This document shows positions 36,825 to 45,273 of a DNA stretch of 64,000 bases, piece by piece. The stretch lies in assembly GCA_964352665.1 (NCBI GenBank), contig CAYGSJ010000002.1, positions 186,001-250,000 on the forward strand, in the 5' to 3' direction. Source of the DNA: UBA1672 sp964352665. GTDB lineage: Bacteria > Pseudomonadota > Alphaproteobacteria > Micavibrionales > Micavibrionaceae. The stretch's first letter is position 1, and each line of letters opens with the position of its first letter. The translations under genes and the position numbers were made by a program. The notes beneath the pieces are model-generated. The model saw only the letters and a program-made list of their open reading frames with translations, did not search any database and was not told where the DNA came from.

Positions 36825-37910
36825 TTATCGCAGCTTAAGCGTTGCGAGTCCAACCAAAGCCAAAATAACAGCAATAATCCAGAAACGAATAACAATCGTT
36901 GGTTCCGACCAGCCTTTTTTCTCGAAATGATGGTGCAAAGGAGCCATTGCAAACACACGTTTACCCGTCAGTTTAAATGAGGTTACCTGAACAATGACCG
37001 ATACAGTTTCCAATACAAAGAGGCCGCCCACAATTGCCAATACAATTTCATGCTTGGTCATTACAGACATGGCGCCAAGGAGCCCCCCCATAGAGAGTGA
37101 GCCTGTATCTCCCATAAAAATGGCGGCTGGCGGTGCATTATACCAAAGAAATCCCATTGCCCCGCCGATCAGTGCCCCGCAAATTATTGCAAGCTCTTCG
37201 GTTCCGGGAACATAATTAAGGTAAAGATACTTCGAGAAGTCTACATGTCCGACCAAATAAGCGATGAGGCCAAAACAGGCAGCGGCGATTGCGACCGGCA
37301 CAATTGCCAAACCATCCAGGCCGTCTGTCAGGTTAACAGCGTTAGAAGCACCGATGATGACTATGAGTGACCACGGTATAAAAAACCATGACAAGTTGAT
37401 GAGGACATCTTTAAAAAACGGGGGTGCAACATGTGTAGAAAGATTTGGAGGCAAGGCATTCATTATGCCGATGGTTACAAATGTACCGATTACAATTTGT
37501 CCTGTTATTTTCAGGCGCCCCGACAAGCCCTTTGTGTTTTGTTTGGTTAGTTTAAGATAGTCATCGGCAAAACCAATACCGCCGTAGCCAATTGTAATAA
37601 TCAAGGCGTACCAGACAAAGGGGTTGCTCCAATCTGACCATAGAAGGGCACTGGCGCACATTGATATCAGGATCATCAATCCGCCCATAGTCGGTGTACC
37701 GGCTTTTTTAAAATGTGTCTCCGGCCCCTCTTCCCGTATTGGCTGTCCTTGTTTTTGTTTTTCTTTGAGCCATCGTATCATGGACGGCGCTATGACAAAA
37801 CAGACGACGAGGGACGTTACGATTGCTCCGCCGGTTCTGAAAGTGACAGAACGAAATAAATCGAAAAAGAGAAATTGATCGGCATAGGGAGTTAAAAGAT
37901 TATAGAGCAT
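36825..37910 (-). CDS. mraY: Phospho-MurNAc-pentapeptide transferase MraY
   Basis: 361-residue integral membrane enzyme with about ten helices that transfers phospho-MurNAc-pentapeptide to undecaprenyl phosphate, making lipid I. Diagnostic motifs are GFADDYLKLTKQNTKGLSGR (in two parts), NLTDGLDGLAIVP and the MAPLHHHFEKKGWSE segment. Length is that of the family. Its ATG overlaps the stop of the preceding 157-residue gene by 11 bases, so the two are translationally linked. Confidence 0.97.
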   Translation of the reverse strand: MLYNLLTPYADQFLFFDLFRSVTFRTGGAIVTSLVVCFVIAPSMIRWLKEKQKQGQPIREEGPETHFKKAGTPTMGGLMILISMCASALLWSDWSNPFVWYALIITIGYGGIGFADDYLKLTKQNTKGLSGRLKITGQIVIGTFVTIGIMNALPPNLSTHVAPPFFKDVLINLSWFFIPWSLIVIIGASNAVNLTDGLDGLAIVPVAIAAACFGLIAYLVGHVDFSKYLYLNYVPGTEELAIICGALIGGAMGFLWYNAPPAAIFMGDTGSLSMGGLLGAMSVMTKHEIVLAIVGGLFVLETVSVIVQVTSFKLTGKRVFAMAPLHHHFEKKGWSEPTIVIRFWIIAVILALVGLATLKLR

Positions 37911-38373
37911 ACTCAGAGCTTCCCTTTTTATTGGGGTGTTTACTATAGGAGTTTTCTTTCACGATCCGTAAAACCTCGAGCATTTTAATTGCTAGAGAAT
38001 TACCTTTCTGACGGAAGATCAAAAGATCTCCCGGAGAAAGAACTTCTTCTACTATCTTCTCGACACGCTCGTCTTTGTAAAGGACAGAAAGCAAACTATG
38101 CACATTATGCACTTTAGGCTGTTGCAGCGATGTGTATATAAAATCCAATTTACCCATGCGAAACGGCACCGAGATGTCATCATCCAGACTCTGTCTATGA
38201 TATGATTTTGGAAAATCAACATGTTCCAGCAGTACTGTTTGTCTTCCTTGACCGAGATCAATCATACTATTCACACGAAAAACAATTCCCATTTGTTTTT
38301 TCTTGGGGGCTACGCGGACCGTTACGGATCTCGTTTTCAGGTGAGACCAGTAATAACGGTTATTTTCAATCAT
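37900..38373 (-). CDS. Orphan MurF-like C-terminal domain in the murF position
   Basis: 157-residue intact reading frame between murE (28 bases upstream) and mraY (11-base overlap), exactly where murF normally lies. I align it with the MurF C-terminal Rossmann domain. SMIDLG corresponds to the usual GDMLELG, then comes a His-containing segment (YHRQSLDD), then KLDFIYTSL for the sensing strand, then EEVLSPGDLLIF and QKGNS for the PGDVVLVKGS end motif. The N-terminal and central ATPase domains are missing, so it cannot be a ligase. It may be a decayed murF remnant or a retained accessory domain. The overlap with mraY and the open frame argue against random decay. The similarity is weak and read by eye. 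Confidence 0.5.
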   Translation of the reverse strand: MIENNRYYWSHLKTRSVTVRVAPKKKQMGIVFRVNSMIDLGQGRQTVLLEHVDFPKSYHRQSLDDDISVPFRMGKLDFIYTSLQQPKVHNVHSLLSVLYKDERVEKIVEEVLSPGDLLIFRQKGNSLAIKMLEVLRIVKENSYSKHPNKKGSSEYAL

Positions 38374-38401
38374 ACTCTAAATCCTTTTACTCTAACTCAA
38401 T

Positions 38402-39805
38402 TTAAACCCTAGTATTCAGTGCCTTGTGAACCTCTTCGACATCGTCGAAAGGCTCTATTCCCCCATTAAAAATCTGCCCCTGCTCGTGCCCTTTACCGGC
38501 GACGAGCAAAACATCGTCTTCATCCATCATTTCTACGGCGGCCAGTATTGCGGCGCGCCTATCGGCAATTTCCAAAGCCGTATCATTCATGCCTGATAAA
38601 ACCTGCCGGCGAATATCTTCCGGATTTTCAGAGCGCGGATTATCGTCTGTTACAATTGCAACATCGGCAATACGGCTCACAACCTTTCCCATCTGGGATC
38701 GCTTGCTGGAGTCCCTGTCTCCTCCACATCCGAAAACGCAGAGCAAACGGCCTTTTGTGTCAGGGCGCAAAGCGTCCAAGACATTTTCCAACGCATCCGG
38801 CGTGTGGGCATAATCCACATAAGCGCGCAACCCGCCACCCGTGACCAGTTGGAGCCGTCCGGGAACACTGTCTAAGCCGGAAAGAAAACCCATCCAGAAA
38901 TCAATGTCGCTATCATCTTCTGCAAAAATACAACCCAGAGCACATAAAACATTTGCCACCTGAAAATGTCCGACAAGAGGCAGCACAAATCTATACATTC
39001 TTCCAAGAATTTCTGCTTTTATTTCCTGCGTTATGCCCTGTGTTGCGACAGAGATCAGCTTGATATCCTCCCCCTCGGCGCCATAGGAAATAACACGAAT
39101 GCCCCGCTCGACGCATAGATTTTTTAGACGCTTATACTCCTCTGCACTATCGGCATTTAAAACAGCTACACCGTTCTGAGTGAGCAATTCTGAAAACAGT
39201 CTGGTTTTAGAAGAAAAGTAACTTTCCATCTCTTTGTGATAATCAAGGTGGTCCTGAGAAAAATTTGTAAAGGCAGCCACTGAAATTTTAACACCATCCA
39301 TGCGATATTGTTCCAGCCCATGGCTTGATGCCTCCATCGCGACATGTGTAATACCTTCCGCCTGCATTTGCCTTAGATTTGCATGAATAATAACAGGGTC
39401 CGGTGTCGTCAGATTGCCTGATAAAGTTCCAATAAATCCTGATTTTTTACCTGCCGCTCTCCAGAGCTGATTAATAAAATGAACAACCGAGCTTTTGCCA
39501 TTTGTTCCTGTTACCGCAACAATTAAAGGCGGTTGGTTTTGATAGTATTCCGAAACGACATGGCTAAATGTTTGGCGGGGATTATCGACAAGAACAGCTT
39601 TAACAGCCCCATCAATCTTTACCGTTTTATCTGACAGGATAACGGTGGCGCCATTCTTGATTGCATCATCAATATAATCGCGACCATCAACCGTATCTCC
39701 TTGCAAAGCTGCAAAAAGATAGCCTTCAGCAACCTCCCGACTGTCTTGGGTCACGCCTTGTAATGTAGAAATATCTATATTTAATTCCGCGCTAATAGGA
39801 GACAA
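38402..39805 (-). CDS. murE: UDP-MurNAc-tripeptide synthetase MurE (meso-DAP type)
   Basis: 467-residue Mur ligase that adds the third residue of the stem peptide. The P-loop is TGTNGKSS (99-106), followed by HVAMEASSHGLEQ and VDYAHTPDAL. DNPR at 388-391 (TDDNPRSENPE) is the signature for meso-diaminopimelate selection rather than lysine. Its start overlaps the ftsI stop by 14 bases. Slightly shorter than E. coli MurE (495) but complete. Confidence 0.97.
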   Translation of the reverse strand: MSPISAELNIDISTLQGVTQDSREVAEGYLFAALQGDTVDGRDYIDDAIKNGATVILSDKTVKIDGAVKAVLVDNPRQTFSHVVSEYYQNQPPLIVAVTGTNGKSSVVHFINQLWRAAGKKSGFIGTLSGNLTTPDPVIIHANLRQMQAEGITHVAMEASSHGLEQYRMDGVKISVAAFTNFSQDHLDYHKEMESYFSSKTRLFSELLTQNGVAVLNADSAEEYKRLKNLCVERGIRVISYGAEGEDIKLISVATQGITQEIKAEILGRMYRFVLPLVGHFQVANVLCALGCIFAEDDSDIDFWMGFLSGLDSVPGRLQLVTGGGLRAYVDYAHTPDALENVLDALRPDTKGRLLCVFGCGGDRDSSKRSQMGKVVSRIADVAIVTDDNPRSENPEDIRRQVLSGMNDTALEIADRRAAILAAVEMMDEDDVLLVAGKGHEQGQIFNGGIEPFDDVEEVHKALNTRV

Positions 39806-41528
39806 GTTTCTTACCTCCCGCTGTTTCTTTTTGCAGATAAGGCAAAAGACTGTTGCCTATATCCTGCTTTGGATCATATTTATCCGCAGGCAGACCCAGA
39901 ATAGAAGCCATTGAAACCACGATACGTTTAACCGCAGGCGCCGCCACCCAGCCGGCCGTTGCATAACCGTAACTTTCCTTATTTCCCTTCGGTTCATCAA
40001 CCATGACCATGATAACGTAATCCGGATCATCCATAGGAAATGCCGCGACAAAAGATGAAATAAGGCGGCTATGGTCATAGCGCCCGTTTATGCTTTTTTC
40101 TGCTGTCCCCGTTTTCCCTCCGACAGTATACCCCTTTGCATCGGCATTTTTCCCTGTCCCTTCTGTCACAACCAGCCTCATAAGTCTGCGCATTTTATCC
40201 GAGGTTTCCTCTGATAAAATTTGAACTTCGCTGGTCGTGCCCGAGGGTTCTTCCTGCTTGAGAAAAGTCGGGCTCACAGATAATCCGCCATTTATAACAG
40301 TGGCTACGGCCGCACTCATTTGCATTGGTGTTGTTGCCAAGCCATGGCCATAAGCCGCCGTATAAGTGTTCACTTTACGCCATGGATCGGGAACAATCGG
40401 AAAGCCAGCCTCTTTGATGCCAAATTGCATCTGACCAAGAAGTCCCAGATCGGCATAGAAATCTTTGAGCTTCTCTCCACCGACCATTTCCCCCATAAGG
40501 GCAGAGCCTATATTCGAGGAATGCATAAACACCTCTGGAACAGTAAGAATGCGTTTTTGGGCATGATAGTCGTTAATTGTAAAACGGCCGATTTTAATAG
40601 GTTTTCGTGCATCAAAGGTATGACCCATGCTGACTTTGTGCAATTCAAGCAAAGCCGCCGTTGAAAAGATTTTAAACATTGACCCAAGCTCGTAAACGCC
40701 CAGGGTCAAACGATTGAACTTTTCATTGTCGTTCGCTTTGCTGGCAAGATTTAAATCGTAATCCGGCAAAGATACTCCGGCCAGAACCGCGCCGGTCTTT
40801 ACATCCAGAATAACTCCCACGCCAGCCTTTGCGTTAAAATCGGATATCGCCGTCGAGACCTCTCGCCTCACAATATGCTGTAGCCTGAGATCAAGAGATA
40901 AATGCAGATGCTTGCCCTCGCGCAGAGTCGTGTCATACCCTCTTTCCAGACCGGATAACCCAATACCGTCACGATCGGTGTATCCCACCATATGGGAGAA
41001 AAGAGATTTTTGCGGGTAAACCCGCTTGTGCTCGTATTTGAAACCAAGGCTGGGCTCACCGAGCGCCAGAACTTGCTCTTGTTGTTTTGGTGTTACATGA
41101 CGCTTTATCCAGCCAAAACGATTATCTGCACCAAGTACTTTTGCAAGATCATCGTGTTTCAATTCCGGAAAAACATGCGTTAGTCTCGAGGCCAAATCAT
41201 CTACATCCAACACCAGCGCAGGATCTACAAATACTGACGGCGTCTTAAGGGTTGTCGCCAACAAAAAGCCATGCCTGTCATATATATCGCCGCGCCGAAC
41301 AGTTGAGGTATATGCACCAAGCGACTTATCGAACACATGATCTTCGGATTTGTAGAAGATATTTTCACCCTGAACAATTGACAGATCAATCAGCCGGATC
41401 ATGACAAGCATATAGCCCAGCACAAAACATACACTGAGTATCGACAGACGACCCTGTGCCATGGAAATTGTAGAGCGGCGATCTCCGTCAATCAACGTAG
41501 CCTGAAAGCGTGCGCGTTTCCAGATCAT
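39792..41528 (-). CDS. ftsI: Septal transpeptidase FtsI (PBP3)
   Basis: 578-residue class B penicillin-binding protein that cross-links septal peptidoglycan with FtsW. One membrane anchor (about residues 30-50) and the dimerisation domain (STVRRGDIYDRHGFLLA) are present. The transpeptidase motifs are SMFK (Ser283), SSN in HSSNIGSA, and KTGTAE. Length is normal. Its ATG overlaps the ftsL stop (ATGA). Confidence 0.96.
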   Translation of the reverse strand: MIWKRARFQATLIDGDRRSTISMAQGRLSILSVCFVLGYMLVMIRLIDLSIVQGENIFYKSEDHVFDKSLGAYTSTVRRGDIYDRHGFLLATTLKTPSVFVDPALVLDVDDLASRLTHVFPELKHDDLAKVLGADNRFGWIKRHVTPKQQEQVLALGEPSLGFKYEHKRVYPQKSLFSHMVGYTDRDGIGLSGLERGYDTTLREGKHLHLSLDLRLQHIVRREVSTAISDFNAKAGVGVILDVKTGAVLAGVSLPDYDLNLASKANDNEKFNRLTLGVYELGSMFKIFSTAALLELHKVSMGHTFDARKPIKIGRFTINDYHAQKRILTVPEVFMHSSNIGSALMGEMVGGEKLKDFYADLGLLGQMQFGIKEAGFPIVPDPWRKVNTYTAAYGHGLATTPMQMSAAVATVINGGLSVSPTFLKQEEPSGTTSEVQILSEETSDKMRRLMRLVVTEGTGKNADAKGYTVGGKTGTAEKSINGRYDHSRLISSFVAAFPMDDPDYVIMVMVDEPKGNKESYGYATAGWVAAPAVKRIVVSMASILGLPADKYDPKQDIGNSLLPYLQKETAGGKKLVSY

Positions 41529-41980
41529 CGCACCCCGCCTTCTGTTATATAGTTATTTGGCAGATCGTTTTGATTAACTTTTGTCGAGAATGATGCCGGA
41601 ATAGGCTTTGAAGGGGGGGGTACTATGGAGGGGTTATAGGAAATATCACGGGGCTTTGACGCAGAGGATGGATTAACAAAAACCTGTGAAGCAGGGGCTT
41701 GACTGAATAAGGCATCCATATCGGAAACAAGATTTTCTGGTTGCGGAGCCACAAATCCAGAGTTTCCAGACACCATTTCCTCCAAGCGAAGAGGATCATT
41801 TAAATACGCCCATTCGGCTTTTAGAACTCTAATATTTTCTTTTTCGGATTCAATGAGGTTATCATAACTTTTAACCTGTCTTTGCACGCTTTGAACACGG
41901 TGACTAACATCCATCAGGAGCGCGCCACTGAAAAGAACCAATAGACCAACCACACTATATCTCAAGACAAGCCAGCGCAT
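41525..41980 (-). CDS. ftsL: FtsL-like divisome protein
   Basis: 151-residue bitopic protein: a short cytoplasmic N-terminus, one membrane helix (about residues 6-25), a coiled coil (about 28-60) with the typical FtsL phrase EKENIRVLKAEWAYLNDPLRLEEM, and a Pro/Ser-rich tail. FtsL recruits FtsW/FtsI and signals septal synthesis. The family is poorly conserved; the call rests on this phrase, topology and position between rsmH and ftsI. The tail is longer than in E. coli FtsL (121). Confidence 0.88.
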   Translation of the reverse strand: MRWLVLRYSVVGLLVLFSGALLMDVSHRVQSVQRQVKSYDNLIESEKENIRVLKAEWAYLNDPLRLEEMVSGNSGFVAPQPENLVSDMDALFSQAPASQVFVNPSSASKPRDISYNPSIVPPPSKPIPASFSTKVNQNDLPNNYITEGGVR

Positions 41981-42954
41981 TACACGCCCCCTTTCCGAGA
42001 TTTTACACGAATAGCAGCGCGTAATTTTGCCGATCTCGATCTTGCGTTTTCAGAAATCTCAATCTCCGAAGGCTTGATTGCTTTATTTGAAATCAAAGAA
42101 AATTCCATTTTGGATTCAGATACTGCCGGATCAGGTAAATGCCGCGAGACCCGCGCCATATTATTGGACTTTTCTCTTAAAAATGATTTTACGATTGAAT
42201 CTTCGAGCGAATGAAAGGACACAACGACAAGACGCCCGCCATCAGAAAGAATATATTCCGAAGCCTCGAGCGCACGTTGCAACTCGCCAAGCTCGTCATT
42301 GACAGCAATGCGCAGCGCCTGAAATGTTCTTGTCGCCGGATCGATTTTATCCTTTGGCGATTTACGAACAACAGAACGCACACAATCGGCAAGATCAAAC
42401 GTTGTTTCAAATGGAGTTTCGCTGCGCTGTTCCACGATCCTTCTTGCGATATGGCGCGACTTTCGCTCTTCTCCATATTTGTAAATGAGGTTTGCCAGAT
42501 CGGTTTCATCATACTCATTTACAATATCAGCAGCGTGCGGCCCATCACTTGAATTATCCATGCGCATATCCAGCGGGCCGTCAGTTCGAAATGAAAACCC
42601 TCTGTCTTCCTGATCCAGCTGCATCGAAGACACACCGATATCAAGAACAAAGCCATCGACATTATTCACCCCTTCTGAGCGGAGCAAAACATCAACATCA
42701 CCGAAACAGCCCTTTAGAAAAACAAATCTATCGCCGTATTTTTCCTTGAATTCCGATACTATTGGCGCGACAGAGTCATCCCTATCAATTGCATAAACAA
42801 TACAATCTGCAGATTCCAATATGGCTCTAGTATATCCGCCAGCGCCAAAGGTTCCATCAACGTAAACCTCTCCGTCTTTCGGAGAAAGCGCCGCCAAAAC
42901 TTCAGGCAACATTACGGGATAGTGCCCATCAACATCGTGATGAAGCGACGTCAT
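41980..42954 (-). CDS. rsmH: 16S rRNA (cytosine1402-N4)-methyltransferase RsmH (MraW)
   Basis: 324-residue SAM-dependent methyltransferase modifying C1402 in the ribosomal decoding centre. It starts with HYPVMLPEVLAAL, has the SAM site YVDGTFGAGGYTRAIL, the FVLDIGVSSMQLDQEDRGFS segment (in pieces) and RTFQALRIAVNDEL near the C-terminal half. Length is normal. It overlaps mraZ by 4 bases and ftsL by 1 base. Confidence 0.97.
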   Translation of the reverse strand: MTSLHHDVDGHYPVMLPEVLAALSPKDGEVYVDGTFGAGGYTRAILESADCIVYAIDRDDSVAPIVSEFKEKYGDRFVFLKGCFGDVDVLLRSEGVNNVDGFVLDIGVSSMQLDQEDRGFSFRTDGPLDMRMDNSSDGPHAADIVNEYDETDLANLIYKYGEERKSRHIARRIVEQRSETPFETTFDLADCVRSVVRKSPKDKIDPATRTFQALRIAVNDELGELQRALEASEYILSDGGRLVVVSFHSLEDSIVKSFLREKSNNMARVSRHLPDPAVSESKMEFSLISNKAIKPSEIEISENARSRSAKLRAAIRVKSRKGGV

Positions 42955-43415
42955 ACCGCACCCCCGCCATCAATTTTCGGGATGGTTAGCTTGCGATCCT
43001 GGACGGAGCTTCTGGCTTGTGTTTTTCGTCGCTCGAACATCTCGGGATTCCACAACTGGAATTTCCTTCCCAAACCTACAAAAGTTACTTTACTTGAAAT
43101 ACGAGCGGCGTCACATAAGTCCTTTGGAAGGGTTACACGCCCTTCACTATCGAAAAAAAGCTGTACGCTTTCGCCAAAAATCGATGTAGCAAGATCATCC
43201 TGATCATCCGAGAACAGATCGTAATGGTCCATCCGGTCACCGATTTCATCCATTTTAGCCCAATCGAAGCCCTCAAGGCAGGAATGTTGATTGGATACAA
43301 ACAAAACAATGCCATGATGAAGCTGCTCGGCCAGTGCCGAACGGAAAGGCGCGGGCACAGAAACCCGGCCTTTTTTGTCTACTTTATTCGTAAATGTCGA
43401 CAAAAACAGAGCCAT
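42951..43415 (-). CDS. mraZ: Transcriptional regulator MraZ
   Basis: 154-residue AbrB/SpoVT-fold protein with two tandem DNA-binding modules: FTNKVDKKGRVSVPAPFR at the N-terminus and the second around FDSEGRVTLPKDLCDAA. It is the first gene of the dcw cluster and in E. coli represses it by binding TGG-type repeats in the promoter; similar repeats are found here at 43470-43504. The start ATG 43415 is preceded by AAAGG at 7 bases and gives the usual MALFLSTF beginning. A longer in-frame start at 43460 would lie close to the operator repeats. Confidence 0.95.
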   Translation of the reverse strand: MALFLSTFTNKVDKKGRVSVPAPFRSALAEQLHHGIVLFVSNQHSCLEGFDWAKMDEIGDRMDHYDLFSDDQDDLATSIFGESVQLFFDSEGRVTLPKDLCDAARISSKVTFVGLGRKFQLWNPEMFERRKTQARSSVQDRKLTIPKIDGGGAV

Positions 43416-43459
43416 ATACAAACCTTTAACGCTGTGTATGCGAACAAAAATCAGAGCCA

Positions 43460-43510
43460 TGACATTTCATGGTTATTTATGGGATATCATGGGAACATTT
43501 GGATCGTCAA
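43460..43510 (-). promoter_or_regulatory. MraZ operator repeats and candidate dcw promoter
   Basis: Read on the plus strand, TGGTT (43470), TGGGA (43480), TGGGA (43490) and TGGAT (43500) occur with an exact 10-base period, with a weaker TGACA at 43460. This matches the known MraZ target: TGGG-type pentamers separated by 5 bases. On the minus strand a TTGACG (43510-43505) resembles a -35 box, and the repeats lie just downstream where the -10 would be, consistent with autorepression. The repeats are about 55-90 bases before the mraZ ATG. Confidence 0.72.
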
Positions 43511-43802
43511 CAGGAACAGCGCGCAAAACAAGAGTAAGTAACATTTTTTTTCGTATTGAGATCAGAATAAAAGAGAAGTCACATATATATTTTCCCTAAT
43601 ATCAAAATTATTGACATAAGTAATGAATTAAAAATGCACTTTGGCGCAAAAAAATTTATATGAAAAATACGTTATTTTCCGCGGCTTACAGGACTAAGCC
43701 ACTGCAAATAAATAAAAAAAGTTTGCATTTTACGAAATACCTATGCTAAAGATAGGACACTTAAAAAACGTAGTTATTATTTATCTGTGTGGGGAGTAAA
43801 CT

Positions 43803-43892
43803 ATGCTTATTAACTTACTAATGCTTGTTCTAGCTGTGAACGGCGGCATGTATGTGGGAACAATTTTGTATACCTACATCACAAGCCTTTAA
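43803..43892 (+). CDS. Putative 29-residue membrane peptide
   Basis: Short reading frame starting MLINLLMLVLAVNGG and ending TYITSL, almost wholly hydrophobic: one predicted transmembrane helix. A strong ribosome site GGGGAG ends 6 bases before the ATG. A possible promoter (TTGCAT at 43723-43728 and TAAAGA at 43747-43752 with a TG just before) lies upstream, and a perfect terminator lies at 43964-43991, making a compact transcription unit. I do not recognise the peptide. It could also be a small RNA with an incidental frame. Confidence 0.5.
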   Translation: MLINLLMLVLAVNGGMYVGTILYTYITSL

Positions 43893-43963
43893 GCCTTAAA
43901 CGGCACTGACAAAAGCTTTCAGGGGGCGAAAGCAAGACATCAGTGAACAGGCTAAATGAAAAG

Positions 43964-43991
43964 AACCGCCAGAACCATCTGGCGGTTTTTT
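43964..43991 (+). terminator. Rho-independent terminator after the small membrane peptide gene
   Basis: 10-base-pair stem AACCGCCAGA (43964-43973) with TCTGGCGGTT (43978-43987), 4-base loop, then TTTTTT. It is oriented to end the plus-strand unit that contains the 29-codon frame, since rnpB to the right is on the minus strand. Confidence 0.88.
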
Positions 43992-44014
43992 AATGCATAA
44001 ACTGCAAAGAAAAT

Positions 44015-44057
44015 AAAAAATGCACAAAAATACATAAAAAATGTACTTCTGTGCATT
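44015..44057 (-). terminator. Probable terminator of rnpB
   Basis: On the minus strand AATGCACA (44057-44050) pairs with TGTGCATT (44026-44019), with a smaller inner stem (GTACAT with ATGTAT), followed by a T-rich tract (complement of 44011-44020). It begins 6 bases after the rnpB 3' end. Confidence 0.7.
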
Positions 44058-44063
44058 AAATAG

Positions 44064-44439
44064 GCCAAAAAACCTATAAGCCGGGTTCTGTCCTGATAAA
44101 TCAGGGATGACCATTCATCTAGGATGTCTGTTACCAAACACCTCAAGCAACCTACCCGAACCACAATGCGGAAATCATTTTCCAGAGCGTAAGCTCAAGA
44201 CGTGGTTCCTATTTGGTTTTACTTCCAGTGGGGTTTACCTAGCCAGTTTCATTACTGAACCTGCGGTGCGCTCTTACCGCACCTTTTCACCTTTTCCCTC
44301 ATAAATGAAGGTAGTTTATTTCTGTGGCACCTGCCGTAAGGGACAAGCCCTCCCCGGGTGTTACCCGGCACCGTTTTTCCGTAAAGCCCGGACTTTCCTC
44401 TCTATGCAAAAGCATACAGCGGCCATCCAGTTTTTTAGC
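44064..44439 (-). ncRNA. rnpB: RNase P RNA (bacterial type A)
   Basis: Catalytic RNA that matures tRNA 5' ends. Read on the minus strand, it shows the universal core: GAGGAAAGTCCGGGC near the 5' side (CR-I), AAGGTGCGGTAAGAGCGCACCG (seen as GGTGCGGTAAGAGCGCACC, P10/11 region), AAACCCCACTGGA, and the 3' part with CCTAGATGAATGG and ACAGAACCCGGCTTAT. Ends are set by the P1 helix: GCUAAAAAACU at the 5' end pairs with AGGUUUUUUGGCC at the 3' end. About 376 nucleotides, a normal size. Confidence 0.95.
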
Positions 44440-44472
44440 GTTACGAGAATGTATTGAGAATAACCCAAAAAA

Positions 44473-45204
44473 TCAACTATTTTCAGATTCAGATGACTCA
44501 CTTGAAAGGCGTAATAAGGATAAAAGCCTTGCAACCGTTTCATTGCAGATGACCCCTTCCGCACTCTCTTTAAAGCGTTGCGGAAAATAATGACGATGAA
44601 ACGCTGTGACAACATCCACATAGGCTGCCATTGGATTATAACCATAGGCCACAAAAAGTTTCTCGGTTTCATAATCATTGCGTGAAAGCAATTCAGCTTT
44701 TTCCCGCTCTTCCTCAGTAGGACGCGGCCATAACCCTATCCCGTTTTCTGCAAGCCACTTCCAGTTAAATAGCTCGCCCGGGTCAAGCTTTCGTTCAGGA
44801 GCCACATCAGAATGTCCCAAAACATATCTGATATCATGACGTGAAGAAATATCACGGCATAATTTCAGCACCGAACGCATTTGTGCCTCGGGAAATTCCC
44901 TGTAACCGAATTCATGGCCGGGGTTAACAATTTCAACGCCTATGGAGACCGAATTTATATCGGTTTCATGATCCCAATAGGCCACACCCGCATGCCATGC
45001 CCGTTTATCCTCTGATACAATATCAAAAACACTTCCATCTTCATCAATCAAATAATGGGCGCTGACCTTGCTATCAGGGTCTGAAAGCCTGTCTTTGGCG
45101 GCTTCCATTGTTTGCATACCGGTATAATGCAAGAGCAGTATATACGGTGTCATACCCTCTGGACGATCCTCAAAATTAAGAGCCTTTGATTTTCCTAGAA
45201 ACAT
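44473..45204 (-). CDS. N-acetylmuramoyl-L-alanine amidase, AmpD/AmiD family
   Basis: 243-residue zinc amidase (Amidase_2) that cleaves the bond between MurNAc and the stem peptide, used in wall recycling. The first zinc His is in LLHYTGM; other motifs are SAHYLIDEDG, RAWHAGV, IGVEIVNPGHEFGY and GHSDVAPERKLDPG with the last His/Asp. A C-terminal extension (about 170-243) resembles the small peptidoglycan-binding helix bundle seen in AmiD-type enzymes. No signal peptide or lipobox is seen, so a cytoplasmic AmpD-like role is likely. It lies just upstream of rnpB. Confidence 0.88.
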   Translation of the reverse strand: MFLGKSKALNFEDRPEGMTPYILLLHYTGMQTMEAAKDRLSDPDSKVSAHYLIDEDGSVFDIVSEDKRAWHAGVAYWDHETDINSVSIGVEIVNPGHEFGYREFPEAQMRSVLKLCRDISSRHDIRYVLGHSDVAPERKLDPGELFNWKWLAENGIGLWPRPTEEEREKAELLSRNDYETEKLFVAYGYNPMAAYVDVVTAFHRHYFPQRFKESAEGVICNETVARLLSLLRLSSESSESENS

Positions 45205-45273
45205 TTTCTCTATTCCTTGCGAATAGGTTAGTAGTATTAATTATAACTTGATAACAAAAAAAAGAGTAGTCAA

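Noticed and set aside
36794..36958. Longer N-terminus for murD
   Set aside because: The extension is hydrophobic, overlaps mraY and is unlike any MurD N-terminus; ATG 36793 gives the standard start.
43416..44063. Insertion sequence or CRISPR array in the non-coding stretch near rnpB
   Set aside because: No repeated spacers, terminal inverted repeats or transposase; only the operator, a small unit and terminators are seen.
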